Origin: Nemertoderma westbladi
Lineage: Eukaryota; Xenacoelomorpha; Nemertodermatida; Nemertodermatidae
DNA length: 64,000 bases
Direction: 5' to 3'
NCBI GenBank assembly: GCA_032718475.1
Contig: JAUCBJ010005891.1
Span: 1 to 64,000, forward strand
Notes under the pieces: model-generated
What the model was told of the DNA's origin: nothing
Seen by the model: the letters and a program-made list of their open reading frames with translations, nothing else
Databases searched by the model: none
Shown: positions 10,790-22,261 of the stretch, one piece after another
Layout of the letters: each line of letters begins with the position of its first letter
How positions within the stretch are numbered: position 1 is the first letter of the stretch
Program-made: the position numbers and the translations under genes

Positions 10790-10925
10790 TAAACTTTGGA
10801 GGGGGCTATGGCTGACGTACTCCGTTTGTGGATGAAAGACTAAATGGACCCTGGCGGGGCTCGAACCTACAACCAATATATTGCAAGCCCGGCGCTCAAC
10901 CAACTGAACTACCCGGACTTTAATG
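10790..10925 (-). mobile_element. tRNA-derived SINE, family A, minus strand
   Basis: The minus strand reads GGGTAGTTCAGTTGGTTGAG (A box) and GGTTGTAGGTTCGAGCCCCG (B box), followed by a short 3' body. The same head occurs on the plus strand at 48080-48155. Confidence 0.7.
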
Positions 10926-11039
10926 TTAACATCAATACTGCAACTATTAACTAGTATTAATATTAATAAATAATTATAATTCATACAGTAGTAAAAGGAA
11001 GGTGGCCATTTTACCACTGTATGATGTTTACCCCGGTGA

Positions 11040-11215
11040 CCTGGGCGCAAAACTATGTTTGGAAAATAATTATAATTTAAGCAATTTAAACAGGACTTAG
11101 GATGATCCAACTCTATAGAAATGGAACGGAAAAAATTTAATTGGCCACCAGCGGGGATCGAACCCGCGTCCCCCGATAAACGTTCAGGTATGCTGGCCAC
11201 TACAACACCACGGAT
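11040..11215 (-). mobile_element. tRNA-derived SINE, family B, minus strand
   Basis: The minus strand reads GGTGTTGTAGTGGCCAGCAT and the B box GGGTTCGATCCCCGC. The tail is TCTATAGAGTTGGAT then CATCCTAAGTCCTGTTTAAA. The neighbouring plus-strand copy shares the tail, giving an inverted pair. Confidence 0.75.
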
Positions 11216-11375
11216 GCTCCTGCATCTTTCCGATTGATTTTCTATAGGTGGTAAGCTACCTTACGGTTGCTATTTAAGATGCGGGTTCGATCCCCGTTGG
11301 AGGATAATTCATTTGTTCCGCTCCATTTGCTATAGAGTTGGAACATCCTAAGTCCTGTTTAAATTACTTAATAAT
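11216..11375 (+). mobile_element. tRNA-derived SINE, family B, plus strand
   Basis: It has the B box GCGGGTTCGATCCCCGTTGG and the same tail, TATAGAGTTGGA then CATCCTAAGTCCTGTTTAAA, as the minus-strand copy directly upstream. The two tails form a long palindrome in the intron before the 11431 exon. Confidence 0.75.
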
Positions 11376-11430
11376 TTATACAATCTATGGATGTTAAAAC
11401 ATATAAACAATTATTATAATTTACTTTCAG

Positions 11431-11541
11431 GGGGATAACAAATACTTGCGCAGCAAAATGGCTGAAAGTGAGCAATCTGAACAGCAGCCGCCGAGTGAGT
11501 TGGTTAACTTCGATATCAACAAACGGATTACTGAAGGGCAG
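11431..11541 (+). CDS. DCTN1: DCTN1 exon: end of CC1, hinge to inter-coil domain
   Basis: 37 codons in phase 0, acceptor TTACTTTCAG, donor CAG/GTAAGT. The peptide GDNKYLRSKMAESEQSEQQP is variable and Gln/Pro/Glu-rich, like the vertebrate hinge [31 protein letters not shown] then leads into AVAKSIELELRK. Confidence 0.92.
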
Positions 11542-11601
11542 GTAAGTAGGTAAGGTATACTGGCGATACGTGCCTCGGGTATTATAACTGTCCCGTGGAT
11601 A

Positions 11602-11710
11602 AAACAACCGGGAAAACAACAAAACAACCGGGAAAACAACAAAACAACCGGGAAAACAACAAAACAACCGGGAAAACAACAAAACAACCGGGAAAACAAC
11701 AAAACAACCG
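11602..11710. repeat. 20-bp minisatellite
   Basis: About 5.5 copies of GGGAAAACAACAAAACAACC shortly after the donor of the 11431 exon. Confidence 0.93.
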
Positions 11711-12221
11711 TGTAATAATTATATGTTCATGTATAAAAAGTAATTACAACTACCAATTACTGTAAATCTATGTTAGATGACGGTATTTGATTTGTTGATT
11801 GAGGCTATTAGGTATTTAGGCAATTTAATCAATTGATTTATTACGCTGGCGAAATTTGATATATTTTTGTGGACCTGGCTCAGATAGAGTGAAAATTTTA
11901 TTGCAAAAACGAAAAACAATTGTACACTACCTATACACAAATTAAATTTCATTCTTTATGAAATTTTCGGTTTTATATATCAAATTAAACTTGATAAAAC
12001 TTTTTTACAATATCAAATTTGGCTTTAAGGTATTGCAAAATAAAAACGATTTGCATGTTAAATTTGCCTGGGGTGGCTCTTTAGTAGTAGACATTGGGTG
12101 TGGTAATGGATATTCAACGTTTTTACTGTTTGGAAATTTCAACTATTTGTATCTTCTGTATGTTTGAAGCTGTCACATGATTTTCGCAAAGATGTTGACA
12201 CCACCAGCGCATGCTAACCAT
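11711..12221. other. no gene seen; intron
   Basis: AT-rich. A short frame at 11958-12167 contains VVDIGCGNGYSTF, which resembles a methyltransferase SAM motif, but nothing around it supports a gene. Confidence 0.5.
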
Positions 12222-12952
12222 TCATATTGGAACCATTTATTGGTTCGTGGGAAGGACCATTTATTGGTTCGTGGGAAGGACCATTTATTGGTTCGTGGGA
12301 AGGACCATTTATTGGTTCGTGGGAAAGACCATTTATTGGTTCGTGGGAAGGACCATTTATTGGTTCGTGGGAAGGACCATTTATTGGTTCGTGGGAAGGA
12401 CCATTTATTGGTTCGTGGGAAGAACCATTTATTGGTTCGTGGGAAAGACCATTTTTTGGTTCGTGGGAAGGACCATTTATTGGTTCGTGGGAAGGACCAT
12501 TTATTGGTTCGTGGGAAGGACCATTTATTGGTTCGTGGGAAAGACCATTTTTTGGTTCGTGGGAAGGACCATTTATTGGTTCGTGGGAAGGACCATTTAT
12601 TGGTTCGTGGGAAAGACCATTTATTGGTTCGTGGGAAGGACCATTTATTGGTTCGTGGGAAGGACCATTTATTGGTTCGTGGGAAGGACCATTTATTGGT
12701 TCGTGGGAAGGACCATTTATTGGTTCGTGGGAAGGACCAATATTGGTTCTTAAGGACCATTTATTGGTTCGTGGGAAGGACCATTTATTGGTTCGTGGGA
12801 AAGACCATTTATTGGTTCGTGGGAAGGACCATTTATTGGTTCGTGGGAAGGACCATTTATTGGTTCGTGGGAAGGACCAATATTGGTTCTTGGGAAGGAC
12901 CATTTATTAGTTCGTGGGAAGGACCAATATTGGTTCGTTGGAAGGACCATTT
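12222..12952. repeat. 24-bp minisatellite, about 30 copies
   Basis: The unit is CATTTATTGGTTCGTGGGAA plus GGAC, with minor variants (GAAAGAC, CAATATTGGTTCTT). Twenty-four is divisible by three and the unit lacks stops in several frames, so long false ORFs appear on both strands. Confidence 0.97.
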
Positions 12953-13744
12953 TTGTCGACTATCCTCTAATTAGATATTAAAAATGTAGACAGTTCACTA
13001 TACTTTGTGACGTCACAAAAGCACTTTGGTGAACAAATAAAATACATAACACCACAACATCGACAGCCAAAGTGAAATCTATTCAAGTAATCGCGAATCG
13101 CGAGAGTGTTAATTCTAAGTGGCGATAAAGATGAAGAACACCACATTGACTGGGTAGATAAGAACGAGGTAGAGTTAGACACAGGAAGTGGCACAATTAA
13201 TAGTCTATCGTATACCTTGTGCACTTCCGGTGATCGATGTCGAAACTCAGATGTCGTCATTCGCATGGGAGTGAATATGTGGGGTGTCTTCCTTGTTTAT
13301 AGTCATTGTGTACAGCGGAATTAATGAAGTATTATTATTTAGTATTAATAAAATAATAATTTAAAATTTAAAATTTTTTATAACTCAGGTATTTTTTGTG
13401 ACGTGGTGGAAGTGGGGGGGGGGGGGGGGGGGGTCGAAAATTGTCAAAAAAAAGCGTGACATCATTTGTGCACGGCCCCTCACCATAAATTTATTAAACT
13501 ATAGTGCCTGTATACCACTTTAATTGTTGACGTTGGAGTAAGTTGGTTGTCCTTGAATAAATGCAATTTAACTTATCAAGGTCTTCATTATTTTATTAAG
13601 TGTCTGCATCATTGACCATCAATACATTTCGCTTTAAATCTGTAGCTACAAGCGTTTAAAAAAGTGTATCCGTCTATAATTACAGCTACTTTTACGTTTA
13701 TGTTAATTCGCCCCCTAGCGGCAGACAGAGGAACTGTAAAAGTC
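12953..13744. other. no gene seen; intron
   Basis: It contains a perfect TGACGTCA CRE-type palindrome at 13008-13015, a poly-G tract at about 13416-13432, and CGCCCCCTAGCGGCAG at 13708-13723, whose complement is a CTCF-like core. A 72-codon frame at 13106-13324 is not recognised. Confidence 0.5.
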
Positions 13745-13934
13745 TGTTTATTCTTCTGGTTAGAAAAAGCCGCCTCTGTAACTTGCTTCTTTCCCTCAAT
13801 ACATCGTTTATTGTTTTGGTTAGAAAAAGCCGCCTCTGTAACTTGCTTCTTTCCCTCAATACATCGTTTATTGTTTTGGTTAGAAAAAGCCGCCACTGTA
13901 ACTTGCTCCTTTCCCTCAATACATCGTTTATTCA
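13745..13934. repeat. 60-bp minisatellite, left fragment (3 copies)
   Basis: Three copies of a unit containing TTTTGGTTAGAAAAAGCCGC and CTTTCCCTCAATACATCG. It is the same unit, in the same orientation, as 18404-18995. The array appears to have been split by insertion of the Penelope-like elements. Confidence 0.95.
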
Positions 13935-13968
13935 TTAGAATTAAAAAGCTTGAGTTAATGCAATATAG

Positions 13969-15270
13969 TGGTACTTTTATTTAATTGTCAAGCAGTGAAG
14001 TAAAAACCTTACCGGTAGGTATGCAGTACAAATAAAACAGTAAAAAAAGCAACTGACCTGTAGACGTTGCATGCAATCAGTGATCAGCTGACAACTGTCA
14101 GCTGATCAGTAGGTTTCGCCCCAATGGGGGCTTTCACAAGTAGCTAGTGCTAGAAAGGAGACAATAGATAGAAGTTCCCAAGGGAGAAGGAAAGGTAAAG
14201 TGAAACAAGGTAGAAGTGTATCCGTCTATCCACTGGGAAAGCAGCACCTCAAACTTACGCCAATCACGTTTCTGTTTGTTAATGGCGGGCTGACGCGTAC
14301 GTATATAAAACATTTCAAGTTTTTGCAGGACAGGCCGCAATGGGTGCCGTGCAATTACTTTGAAATGCTTGAAGAACTCACGGCCAGTCCGTCAACAACC
14401 GTGTATTGGGCTCGCCGCGGTGTGTCATGATATGGTTGTGAACTGTCTTGCCTTGTTCACTACCATCATTGGCCGACCCGTCTTGATGCTGTCTAACGCG
14501 TTCAAACAAGTGCTAGATGGTATGTCCAACATATTCCCCCTTACAAGCGGGACAAGAGAAAGAATAAACGACGTTAGACGCAAGAATATCTGGAACCGGA
14601 TGTTTCAATGATGGTAGTGATTGGCGCAGTTTGGCAGTTGTGTAAACAAACCGCACTGGTCGTGTGCAAGACCATGGTACTAGACCACGCAACCTACGAA
14701 CAAAAAGTTCGGTGGCCCGACCGCGGTACTCAAACTTACAGATAATGGGCGTGGGATTTTCCGACGGTTCCGGCTCCACCGGGTCAATGACCTCGGAGGG
14801 TGTAACCGCAGTCACCTCGCTCTCACTACTATTGCCAGGACGCCCCCTAGCGGCACGGACGGCGGTAAGCTCACGCTGAATCATCGCATTTGTATATTGG
14901 TTATTGCTAAGAATAATATTAGCTTCCCCAATTGCAGTATTGAGCTGGGAGCCATCCCCGCCCTTACTAACTTTAAAAGTGCGATGAAACATTCCACGAA
15001 CTACCCCCCGTTTGTATGACTCCGCGGGCACACGCAGTAGCATTGAGCACGAGCCCGGTATCTGTAGGCTTGCGGTACCACGCCGTCGCAAGCTCGTGAA
15101 TAAACTCACAACGTCCAGGGAGTAGAGGCGGTCCGTGGGTTCTACCTCCAGTGCAACGAGACGATCGGCAGCCCCAGTGCTGTTAGTACTGATTCTACCC
15201 TCTGGCAGCACCTCCAACATGTCCCTGGAGATACTCAGCGACAGGGTGGTAGATGCTGCCAGGCATTGGA
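13969..15270 (-). mobile_element. Penelope-like element, minus-strand copy, internally deleted
   Basis: The minus strand encodes fragments of a Penelope-like polyprotein. There is part of the RT (LPEGRISTNSTGAADRLVAL, then LYSLDVVSLFT), followed by a jump across a large deletion to the C-terminal half. That half ends in a GIY-YIG-like endonuclease segment (VVYSFSCPACKGEYVGHT). The terminal about 160 bp is the reverse complement of the right end of the plus-strand copy (18235-18399). The RT palm motifs are missing, so it is inactive. Confidence 0.9.
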
Positions 15271-15273
15271 AGT

Positions 15274-16197
15274 TATTTTGACTATGTGATGATGGGGTGA
15301 TGATATCTCCACCTACTGGCTCCAGAAGTCGAGAAATCCTGCCAAGTACCTAACTGATCTAGACTTTGCTGATGACTTATGAGTACTCTCAGAATCACTA
15401 GAGGGAGCCCAACGGCTCCTCAGCTCATTAGAACATGCTGCTTCTAGTGTTGGTCTTTTTATTAACTCCAGAAAGACCAAAATTTTGACAGTTAACTTTG
15501 AAAGTCCTCAGCAAGTATCTGATCGGATGAGCATTAAGCTCAAAAGATGGTATGCTTGAGCATGTGGATGACTTCTGTTACCTGGGATCATGGATCCGGA
15601 AGTCAGGTGAGGACCTTCGAATACGTAAGGGAAAGGCATGGGCAGCCTTGAATAGGCTTTCCAGGATTTGGAATTCAACGAGAATTAATCGTAATCTTAA
15701 GGTGCGATTATTTAGAGCAGCAGTAGTTCCAGTACTCCTCTATGGGAGTCCATGTTGGGCTCTAACTGCTGAGGACACCAAATCTCTGGATGGCACATTC
15801 ACAAGAATGCTACGCCGGGTTCATTGTGTCAAGTACAATGCACACATCTCCAACCAGACACTATATAACATTGGAGGTGTCTCATTGGTTCCCCCAAGCT
15901 TGACACTAGAACAAAATCGCCTCCGCTTTGCAGGACATTGCTTTCGCCGTGAGGACCAGCCAGTGCATAATCTTGTACTTTGGCAGCCTCATTGAGTGAA
16001 TAAGCATGGTGGACAGCCCATGACTTTCTTGAGACGCATCTTAAAGGACACTGGACTTGAAGATGCGGATGATCTAGCAAATGTCATGGGTGATAGGGAG
16101 TTGTGGCGGTGCAATTTTGTCGATAAGCCGGCACAGCATTCTTATAAATGCAGCTGCAATGCAGCATGCGATCCTAGTAGTAGTAGTAGTAGTAGTA
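15274..16197 (+). mobile_element. LINE 3' fragment between the Penelope copies
   Basis: It closely matches the 3' half of the LINE at 32912-34830 (LEHVDDFCYLGSWIRKSGED, SPCWALTAEDTKSLDG). There is a small deletion at the start, a TGA in the frame at 15993 and a one-base insertion near 15540. It ends in a (TAG)n tail at about 16174-16195. Confidence 0.92.
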
Positions 16198-16339
16198 TGG
16201 CCTCGCCAAGGTACTACTGTACTACTGTAGTATCCTTGCGCGGTAGTAACTTCGCTAGGAGTTCCTTACTCTCCTTACCCACAATACTGGTGACCTCGTT
16301 CCGTATAACCTCGGCCCTGCGACGGTACACGTCGATCTT
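16198..16339 (-). mobile_element. rearranged Penelope RT fragment, minus strand
   Basis: Most of this segment is the reverse complement of 16515-16635 in the plus-strand copy. A short piece (ATGGCCTCGCCAAGGT) in plus orientation sits at the LINE tail. It marks the head-to-head junction and a local rearrangement at the LINE insertion. Confidence 0.8.
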
Positions 16340-18399
16340 AACGTCACTGTCGCTACCACAGCGCGTTACCTGAAGCAACAGGGCCTGATTGCTGTGCCGT
16401 TTGACAAGGGTGACTGCTATTGTATTATGAGGAAGGAGTCGTATCTGGCCAAGGCTGATACACTCATCGCAGACCCGGCTAAGTTTGGTCCACCTCCCGG
16501 TCGTCCTAGTGCTGTTAAGATCGACGTGTACCGTCGCAGGGCCGAGGTTATACGGAACGAGGTCACCAGTATTGTGGGTAAGGAGAGTAAGGAACTCCTA
16601 GCGAAGTTACTACCGCGCAAGGATACTACTCTCCCGAGGCTGTATGGCCTCGCCAAGGTCCACAAGGCTGGTGTCCCTCTCCGCCCGATAACTTCAATGC
16701 CTGGCAGCATCTACCACCCTGTCGCTGAGTATCTCAGGGACATGTTGGGGGTGCTGCCAGAGGGTAGAATCGGTACTAACAGCACTGGGGCTGCCGATCG
16801 TCTCGTTGCACTGGAGGTAGAACCCTCGGACCGCCTCTACTCCCTGGACGTTGTGAGTTTATTCACTAACGTTCCACTTAAGGAGGCGGTGCACCTTGCT
16901 ACTGATCTACTGTACGAGCAACATCCTGACCAGCCTATCAACAAAGACCATTTTATTCGTCTTATGTTGGTTGCTACACAGGATGTTGTATTCCTGGATC
17001 ACCGTGGTAATTACCGTTGTCAGAGGGATGGTGTCGCCATGGGCTCCCCTTTGGGTCCCATACTCGCCAACATCTTTATGTCACAGTTCGATGAGCAGAT
17101 CGCGGCGGGTACCAAGCTTAGCGATAGGTACGTTGACGACGTGTTTAGTGTTGGTAATAACGACCCCACTGAGAAGTTGAGAGAGGTCAATGCCCTCCAC
17201 CCCAATCTTAGGTTTACACTTGAAGGAACAGGGCCGCTTGCCTTTCCTGGATTTGGTTGTGTCCCGTACCGATCACGAGCTTGCGACGGCGTGGTACCGC
17301 AAGCCTACAGATACCGGGCTCGTGCTCAATGCTACTGCTTGTGCCCCGGAGTCATATAAACGGGGGGTAGTTCGTGCAATGTTTCATCGCACTTTTAACG
17401 TTAGTAAGGGCGGGGATGGCTCCCAGCTCAATACTGCAATTGGGGAAGCTAATATTATTCTTAGCAATAACCAATATACAAATGCGATGATTTAGCGTGA
17501 GCTTACCGCCGCCCGTGCCGCTAGGGGGCGTCCTGGCAATAGTAGTGAGAGCGAGGTGATTCCGGTTACACCCTCCGAGGCCATTGGCCCGGTGGAGCCG
17601 GAACCGTCGGAAAATCCCACGCCCATTATCTGTAAGTTTGAGTACCGCGGTCGGGCCACCGAACTTTTTGTTCGTAGGTTGCGTGGTCTAGTACCATGGT
17701 CTTGCACACGACCAGTGCGGTGTGTTTACACAACTGCCAAACTGCGCCAATCACTAACATCATTGAAACATCCGGTTCCAGATATTCTTGCGTCTAACGT
17801 CGTTTATTCTTTCTCTTGTCCCGCTTGTAAGGGGGAATATGTTGGACATACCATCTAGCACTTGTTTGAACGCGTTAGACAGCATCAAGACGGGTCGGCC
17901 AATGATGGTAGTGAACAAGGCAAGACAGTTCACAACCATATCGTGACACACCGCGGCGAGCCCAATACACGGTGGTTGACGGACTGGCGTGAGTTCTCCA
18001 AGCATTTCAAAGTAATTGCACGGCACCCATTGCGGCCTGTCCTGTAAAAACTTGAAATGTTTTATATACGTACGCGTCAGCCCGTCATTAACAAACAGAA
18101 ACGTGATTGGCGTAAGTTTGAGGTGCTGCTTCCCAGTGGTTAGACGGATACACTTCTACCTTGTTTCACTTTACCTTTCCTTCTCCCTTGGGAACTTATA
18201 TCTATTGTCTCCTTTCTAGCACTAGCTACTTGAGAAAGCCCCCATTGGGGCGAAACCTACTGATCAGCTGACAGTTGTCAGCTGATCACTGATTGCATGC
18301 AACGTCTACAGGTCAGTTGCTTTTTTACTGTTTCATTTGTACTGCATACCCTACCGGTAAGGTTTTTACTTCACTGCTTGACAATTAAATAAAAGTACC
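16340..18399 (+). mobile_element. Penelope-like retroelement, plus-strand copy, broken
   Basis: The sequence runs from an N-terminally truncated RT to a GIY-YIG-like endonuclease and a terminal repeat. RT motifs include LYGLAKVHKAG, SLDVVSLFTNVP, GVAMGSPLGPILANIFM and the catalytic YVDD (about 17128-17139). The endonuclease-like part is VVYSFSCPACKGEYVGHT followed by RVRQHQ. Breaks: a frameshift near 17230, TAG at 17493 (CAG in the other copy) and TAG at 17856, which both copies share. It lies head to head with the minus copy. Penelope elements often insert as partial inverted pairs. Confidence 0.92.
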
Positions 18400-18403
18400 A
18401 TAT

Positions 18404-18995
18404 CGTTTATTGTTTTGGTTAGTAAAAGCCGTCTCTGTAACTTGCTCCTTTCCCTCAATACATCGTTTATTGTTTTGGTTAGAAAAAGCCGCCTCTGTAA
18501 CTTGCTTCCTTCCCTCAATACATCGTTTATTGTTTTGGTTAGAAAACGCCGCCTCTGTAACTTGCTCCTTTCCCTCAATACATCGTTTATTGTTTTGGTT
18601 AGAAAAAGCCGCCTCTGTAACTTGCTCCTTTCCCTCAATACATCGTTTATTGTTTTGGTTAGAGAAAGCCGCCTCTGTAACTTGCTCCTTTCCCTCAATA
18701 CATCGTTTATTGTTTTGGTTAGAGAAAGCCACCTCTGTAACTTGCTCCTTTCCGTCAATACATCAATTATTATTTTGGTTAGAAAATGCCGCCTCTGTAA
18801 CTTGCTCCTTTCCCTCTATACATCGTTTATTGTTTTGGTTAGAGAAAGCCGCCTCTGTAACTTGATCCTTTCCGTCAATACATCAATTATTATTTTGGTT
18901 AGAAAAAGCCGCCTCTGTAACTTGCTCCTTTCCCTCAATACATCAATTATTATTTTGGTTAGAAAAAGCCGCTTCTGTAACTTGCTCCTTTATTA
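18404..18995. repeat. 60-bp minisatellite, right part (10 copies)
   Basis: Ten copies of the unit also found at 13745-13934, in the same orientation. It ends about 66 bp before the 19062 exon. Sixty being divisible by three yields false ORFs. Confidence 0.96.
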
Positions 18996-19061
18996 TTGTT
19001 TGTTTTTCTTTTCGACTCTTTCAACCCGAAATCCTATTTTACAACCTTATTGTTTATTTAG

Positions 19062-19194
19062 GCTGTGGCTAAGAGTATAGAGCTTGAGTTACGTAAGGTG
19101 GAGGTGCAGCAATGCAGCCAACACGTTACTTACCTAACCAGTTTCATGCCGGAGACATTCCTCAAACGGGGTGGCGACCACGACTGTATATTGG
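19062..19194 (+). CDS. DCTN1: DCTN1 exon: start of inter-coil domain
   Basis: 44 codons plus one base, acceptor TGTTTATTTAG, donor G/GTGAGT. It reads AVAKSIELELRKVEVQQ and FMPETFLKRGGDHDCIL, matching vertebrate AKAIEMELRQMEVAQ and FMPDSFLRPGGDHDCVL. The next coding exon is 23 kb downstream. Confidence 0.98.
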
Positions 19195-20055
19195 GTGAGT
19201 CATGATCTATTATTAGATTTCTATTATATTATGGTGTGATAATAATTATTGTAATATCAATATGAAGCCTTAAGGCTGGTTTATACGTATGACTATCAAC
19301 TTCACTATGAGAAACTTAACTTGTGTCGCAGTAGAAATTTAGCAACGTAGTGTTTATATGGAGCAACTTGATGGGCAACTCGAGTCTCTCAACTATAGTT
19401 ACCACGTGTAAACCGGAAGCTAACAGGTGTCGTCTGGGCCGATTGTAACAGTGACTACTGTGTGACTATTAGTGTAAAAGTGACTACTGTCGCTTTCGCC
19501 CCTTACGCGCCAACACCGTCCAAGTCGAATTTTTTTACAAAAAAATGGATATATTTAGAACCAGTACAACGGGCGCATCTTTCTAGCTAAGTCGCGAAGC
19601 GAGAAAATTAAGACCTGAGAAAATAATTTTTTGCCAAAACCGTCCAAGTCGACAATTCTCAAATGCCAAAACAATGCAAATTTAGCAAGTATTGTGTTAG
19701 ATAATGTGTAAGTTATTTATATAAATTTACATGCCAAAACAATCTAACGGTGTAGTTTGTTTTGGGGTTTAGATAATGAGAATCTTTTCACATAATTTAC
19801 ATGCCAAAACCTTCCTCCTACATTTCGACGGTTTTCGTTATTTATTTATTATGTTAAACATTATTACATGCGAAAACCCTTTGTGTAATATTGACTAAAT
19901 AGGAAAGCTGTTTTGTTTAACCCAAAACCCAAAACCGCTTTCTGATACATTCCTATAGGTGTGGTAATTTTTTTCAAATAATTAGTTCCATGACTTATGC
20001 CAAAACCGATCAAGTATAAATGGAAAGGTATCAGTCAGTGTCTGTTTACATTCTG
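19195..20055. other. no gene seen; intron with dispersed short repeats
   Basis: Start of the 23 kb intron. ATGCCAAAACC-type words recur at 19620-20000, together with GTCCAAGTCGA, suggesting a decayed repeat. No exon was recognised. Confidence 0.5.
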
Positions 20056-21250
20056 AGGAAATTATTGCAGCTATCAGATGACTGAACGATAGTTCCGTTT
20101 CCAGTTTTTGTGTCTACTGCTGGTGATGACACCGCTCCATTCAAGTCTTTTATGAGGAGTCCTTCAGGGTGATACACTTGCACCATTTTTAATCATATTG
20201 TAGTTGATTACGTTCTATGCATTGGAAATTTATTATTAGGGTAAATAGATAATTAATAATTATTATAAAATTGTCATGTTAAATATTAATATAATATTTT
20301 TCTAGGTATTTTTTAATTTGAACAGAATTTGCATTGGAACCCTTATTTTGGATAATTACTGTATCTGTGGATCTAGTTATCTGTGAGGTGCTTATTTAAC
20401 TATTTAAATTTAGTAATTATCTATAAATAAGTATACTACTAACTATGTCCTTAGACCACCTTAATAAAGATGGGGTGATGGTAACACCCCCTACTGGTAC
20501 AAGAAGTAGAAGAAATTCAGCTAAGTAACTTTCTGATATAGACTTTGCTGATAACTAAGGGGTACTGTCAGAACCATTAATACAGGGAACCCTAAGGCTC
20601 CTCTCCGAGCAGGTTGCTTATGCTTATAGTGTTATTCTTTTTGTAAATTCCAAGAAGACAGCCCTCAAAAAAATGTATCATTGTAAGGACATAAAGCTCC
20701 AGGGATAGCTTGCTTGAGCATCTGCTACTTGGAATCATGGATCCGGAAGTCAGGTGAATGAAGACTTTCGGATATGTAAGGTGAAGGCATGGGCAGCATT
20801 GAATAGTGTGTCTAGGATTTGGAAGTCCCATAGAATAAAATTTAATCTCAAGATTCGATTATTTATGGCAGCAGTAGTACCAGTGTCAAGTACAATGAAC
20901 ACATCACCAATCAGACGCTATACACCATTGGAGGTGTTCCATTAGTCTTCCCTAACTTGACACTCCGCTTTGCAGGATATTGTTTTCGCGGTGAGGACCA
21001 GCCAGTGCATAATCTTGTGCTTTGGCTGCCTCTTAGATTGAATACGCATGGTGGACTGGACAGCCGATGACTTTCTTAAAGACGCCTCGTAAAGGACGCT
21101 GGCCTTGAAGATGCGGATGATCATGATCTAGCAAATGTTAAGGGTGATACTGGTAGGGAGTTGTGGCGGGGCAATTCTGTCGACAAGCCGGCACCACAGT
21201 ATTCTTAACTGTAATATATATAATGCAGCTACAATGCAGCATGCCGATAC
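20056..21250 (+). mobile_element. old LINE remnant (same family as 32912-34830)
   Basis: A diverged match to the LINE RT region and C-terminus, recognisable in GAAATTATTGCAGC, TTGCACCATTTTTAATCAT and GGATCATG-type stretches and in IRKSGE- and KVKAWAALN-like translation. It is frameshifted throughout. An AT-rich insertion of about 220 bp interrupts it at about 20222-20443. Confidence 0.85.
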
Positions 21251-22261
21251 GCGGACCCTGGTTTAATTGTCAACGGAATATCAACTGTATTAAAAGGAAG
21301 TTTTGGTTGGAATTGGACACAAACCAATTATGTAGGTGTAGGAGATCTTAACTGAGTTTGACGCACCATTACCAGAAGACGCTGATGATTAGATAGTAAG
21401 GGGCATTATTAGAATGTTTACTATTCTTATAACTTAAAACCTTTAAGTTAGTGTGCTAATCAGTTAGAACTATATGCATGCATTAACTTACATTTCAAAA
21501 CTTACTTCAATAAACTTAAAACTGCTTTACTTTTTAACCCTTTCTTTACTTATTAAAAGTTATTGTCACCAATTAATACATTTCCTCTGAAATAATTTTG
21601 ATTGCCGAGACAATATAATTAGTTAATATATACACAAATTAATTGTGCAATAATTATATACCTTTATCAACCAGTGTGATGGATGGTTTTGGTGTAACAA
21701 TTACACAAAAAATATAATGATATTGATAGAAGTATGGTTATCAACATTTTCCAAAACCTGTTATATGCGAGTTAGCAGCTTTTGGGGAACTATTTTACTA
21801 GAATTATGAACGAGAATGCAATGCATTATTACAAAAATAAGCATCAGAATAGAATTCTACGCCTGTAATTCCCCTAAAAACATCATCTACGAGATCTATA
21901 TGGAGACAAATGCCAAGCATCAAATGTTTTCTAAATTTTCTCGGAATCTTGAAAAAAGTACTTCGCTTGAGTTGAGAGGGCCGTACTTCCCGTACCTTTG
22001 GTTTTGGTTATCTGGTGTGGCCGAAATAATAACTTCCGGCGGTTTAATAAACGAGTCCTGACAAAATCGGAGGACGTAAAATATAATAAGTTAGACTCCG
22101 TCCTACATTTTTCCCAAAATGAGTAGTGAGACTGACATCAGGATAATATAGCTTTAAGTCAGTTAGTATGGAAGTCGGAAAGCACGGGTAGCGAACTGTG
22201 GAGCTGTTGTTCTGCGGGGTCGGACGGCCGGCGTTCGATGTATGTAATTAATGAATCTTAA
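21251..22261. other. no gene seen; intron
   Basis: AT-rich. A weak tRNA-like stretch with GGGTAGCGAACTGTGGAGC and GGCGTTCGATG at 22186-22240 may be an old SINE. An 81-codon frame at 21816-22061 is not recognised. Confidence 0.4.

Noticed and set aside
11958-12167. Methyltransferase exon (VVDIGCGNGYSTF)
   Set aside because: Only motif I matches. No other motif, no splice sites in phase and an AT-rich random-looking surround make chance more likely.
12173-12974. Overlapping ORFs on both strands in the 24-bp array
   Set aside because: Same reason: a multiple-of-three unit without stops. No start context, splice signals or protein-like composition.
18366-19080. Repeat-rich ORFs in the 60-bp array before exon 19062
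   Set aside because: They follow the repeat period on both strands and lie in the intron next to the Penelope pair.
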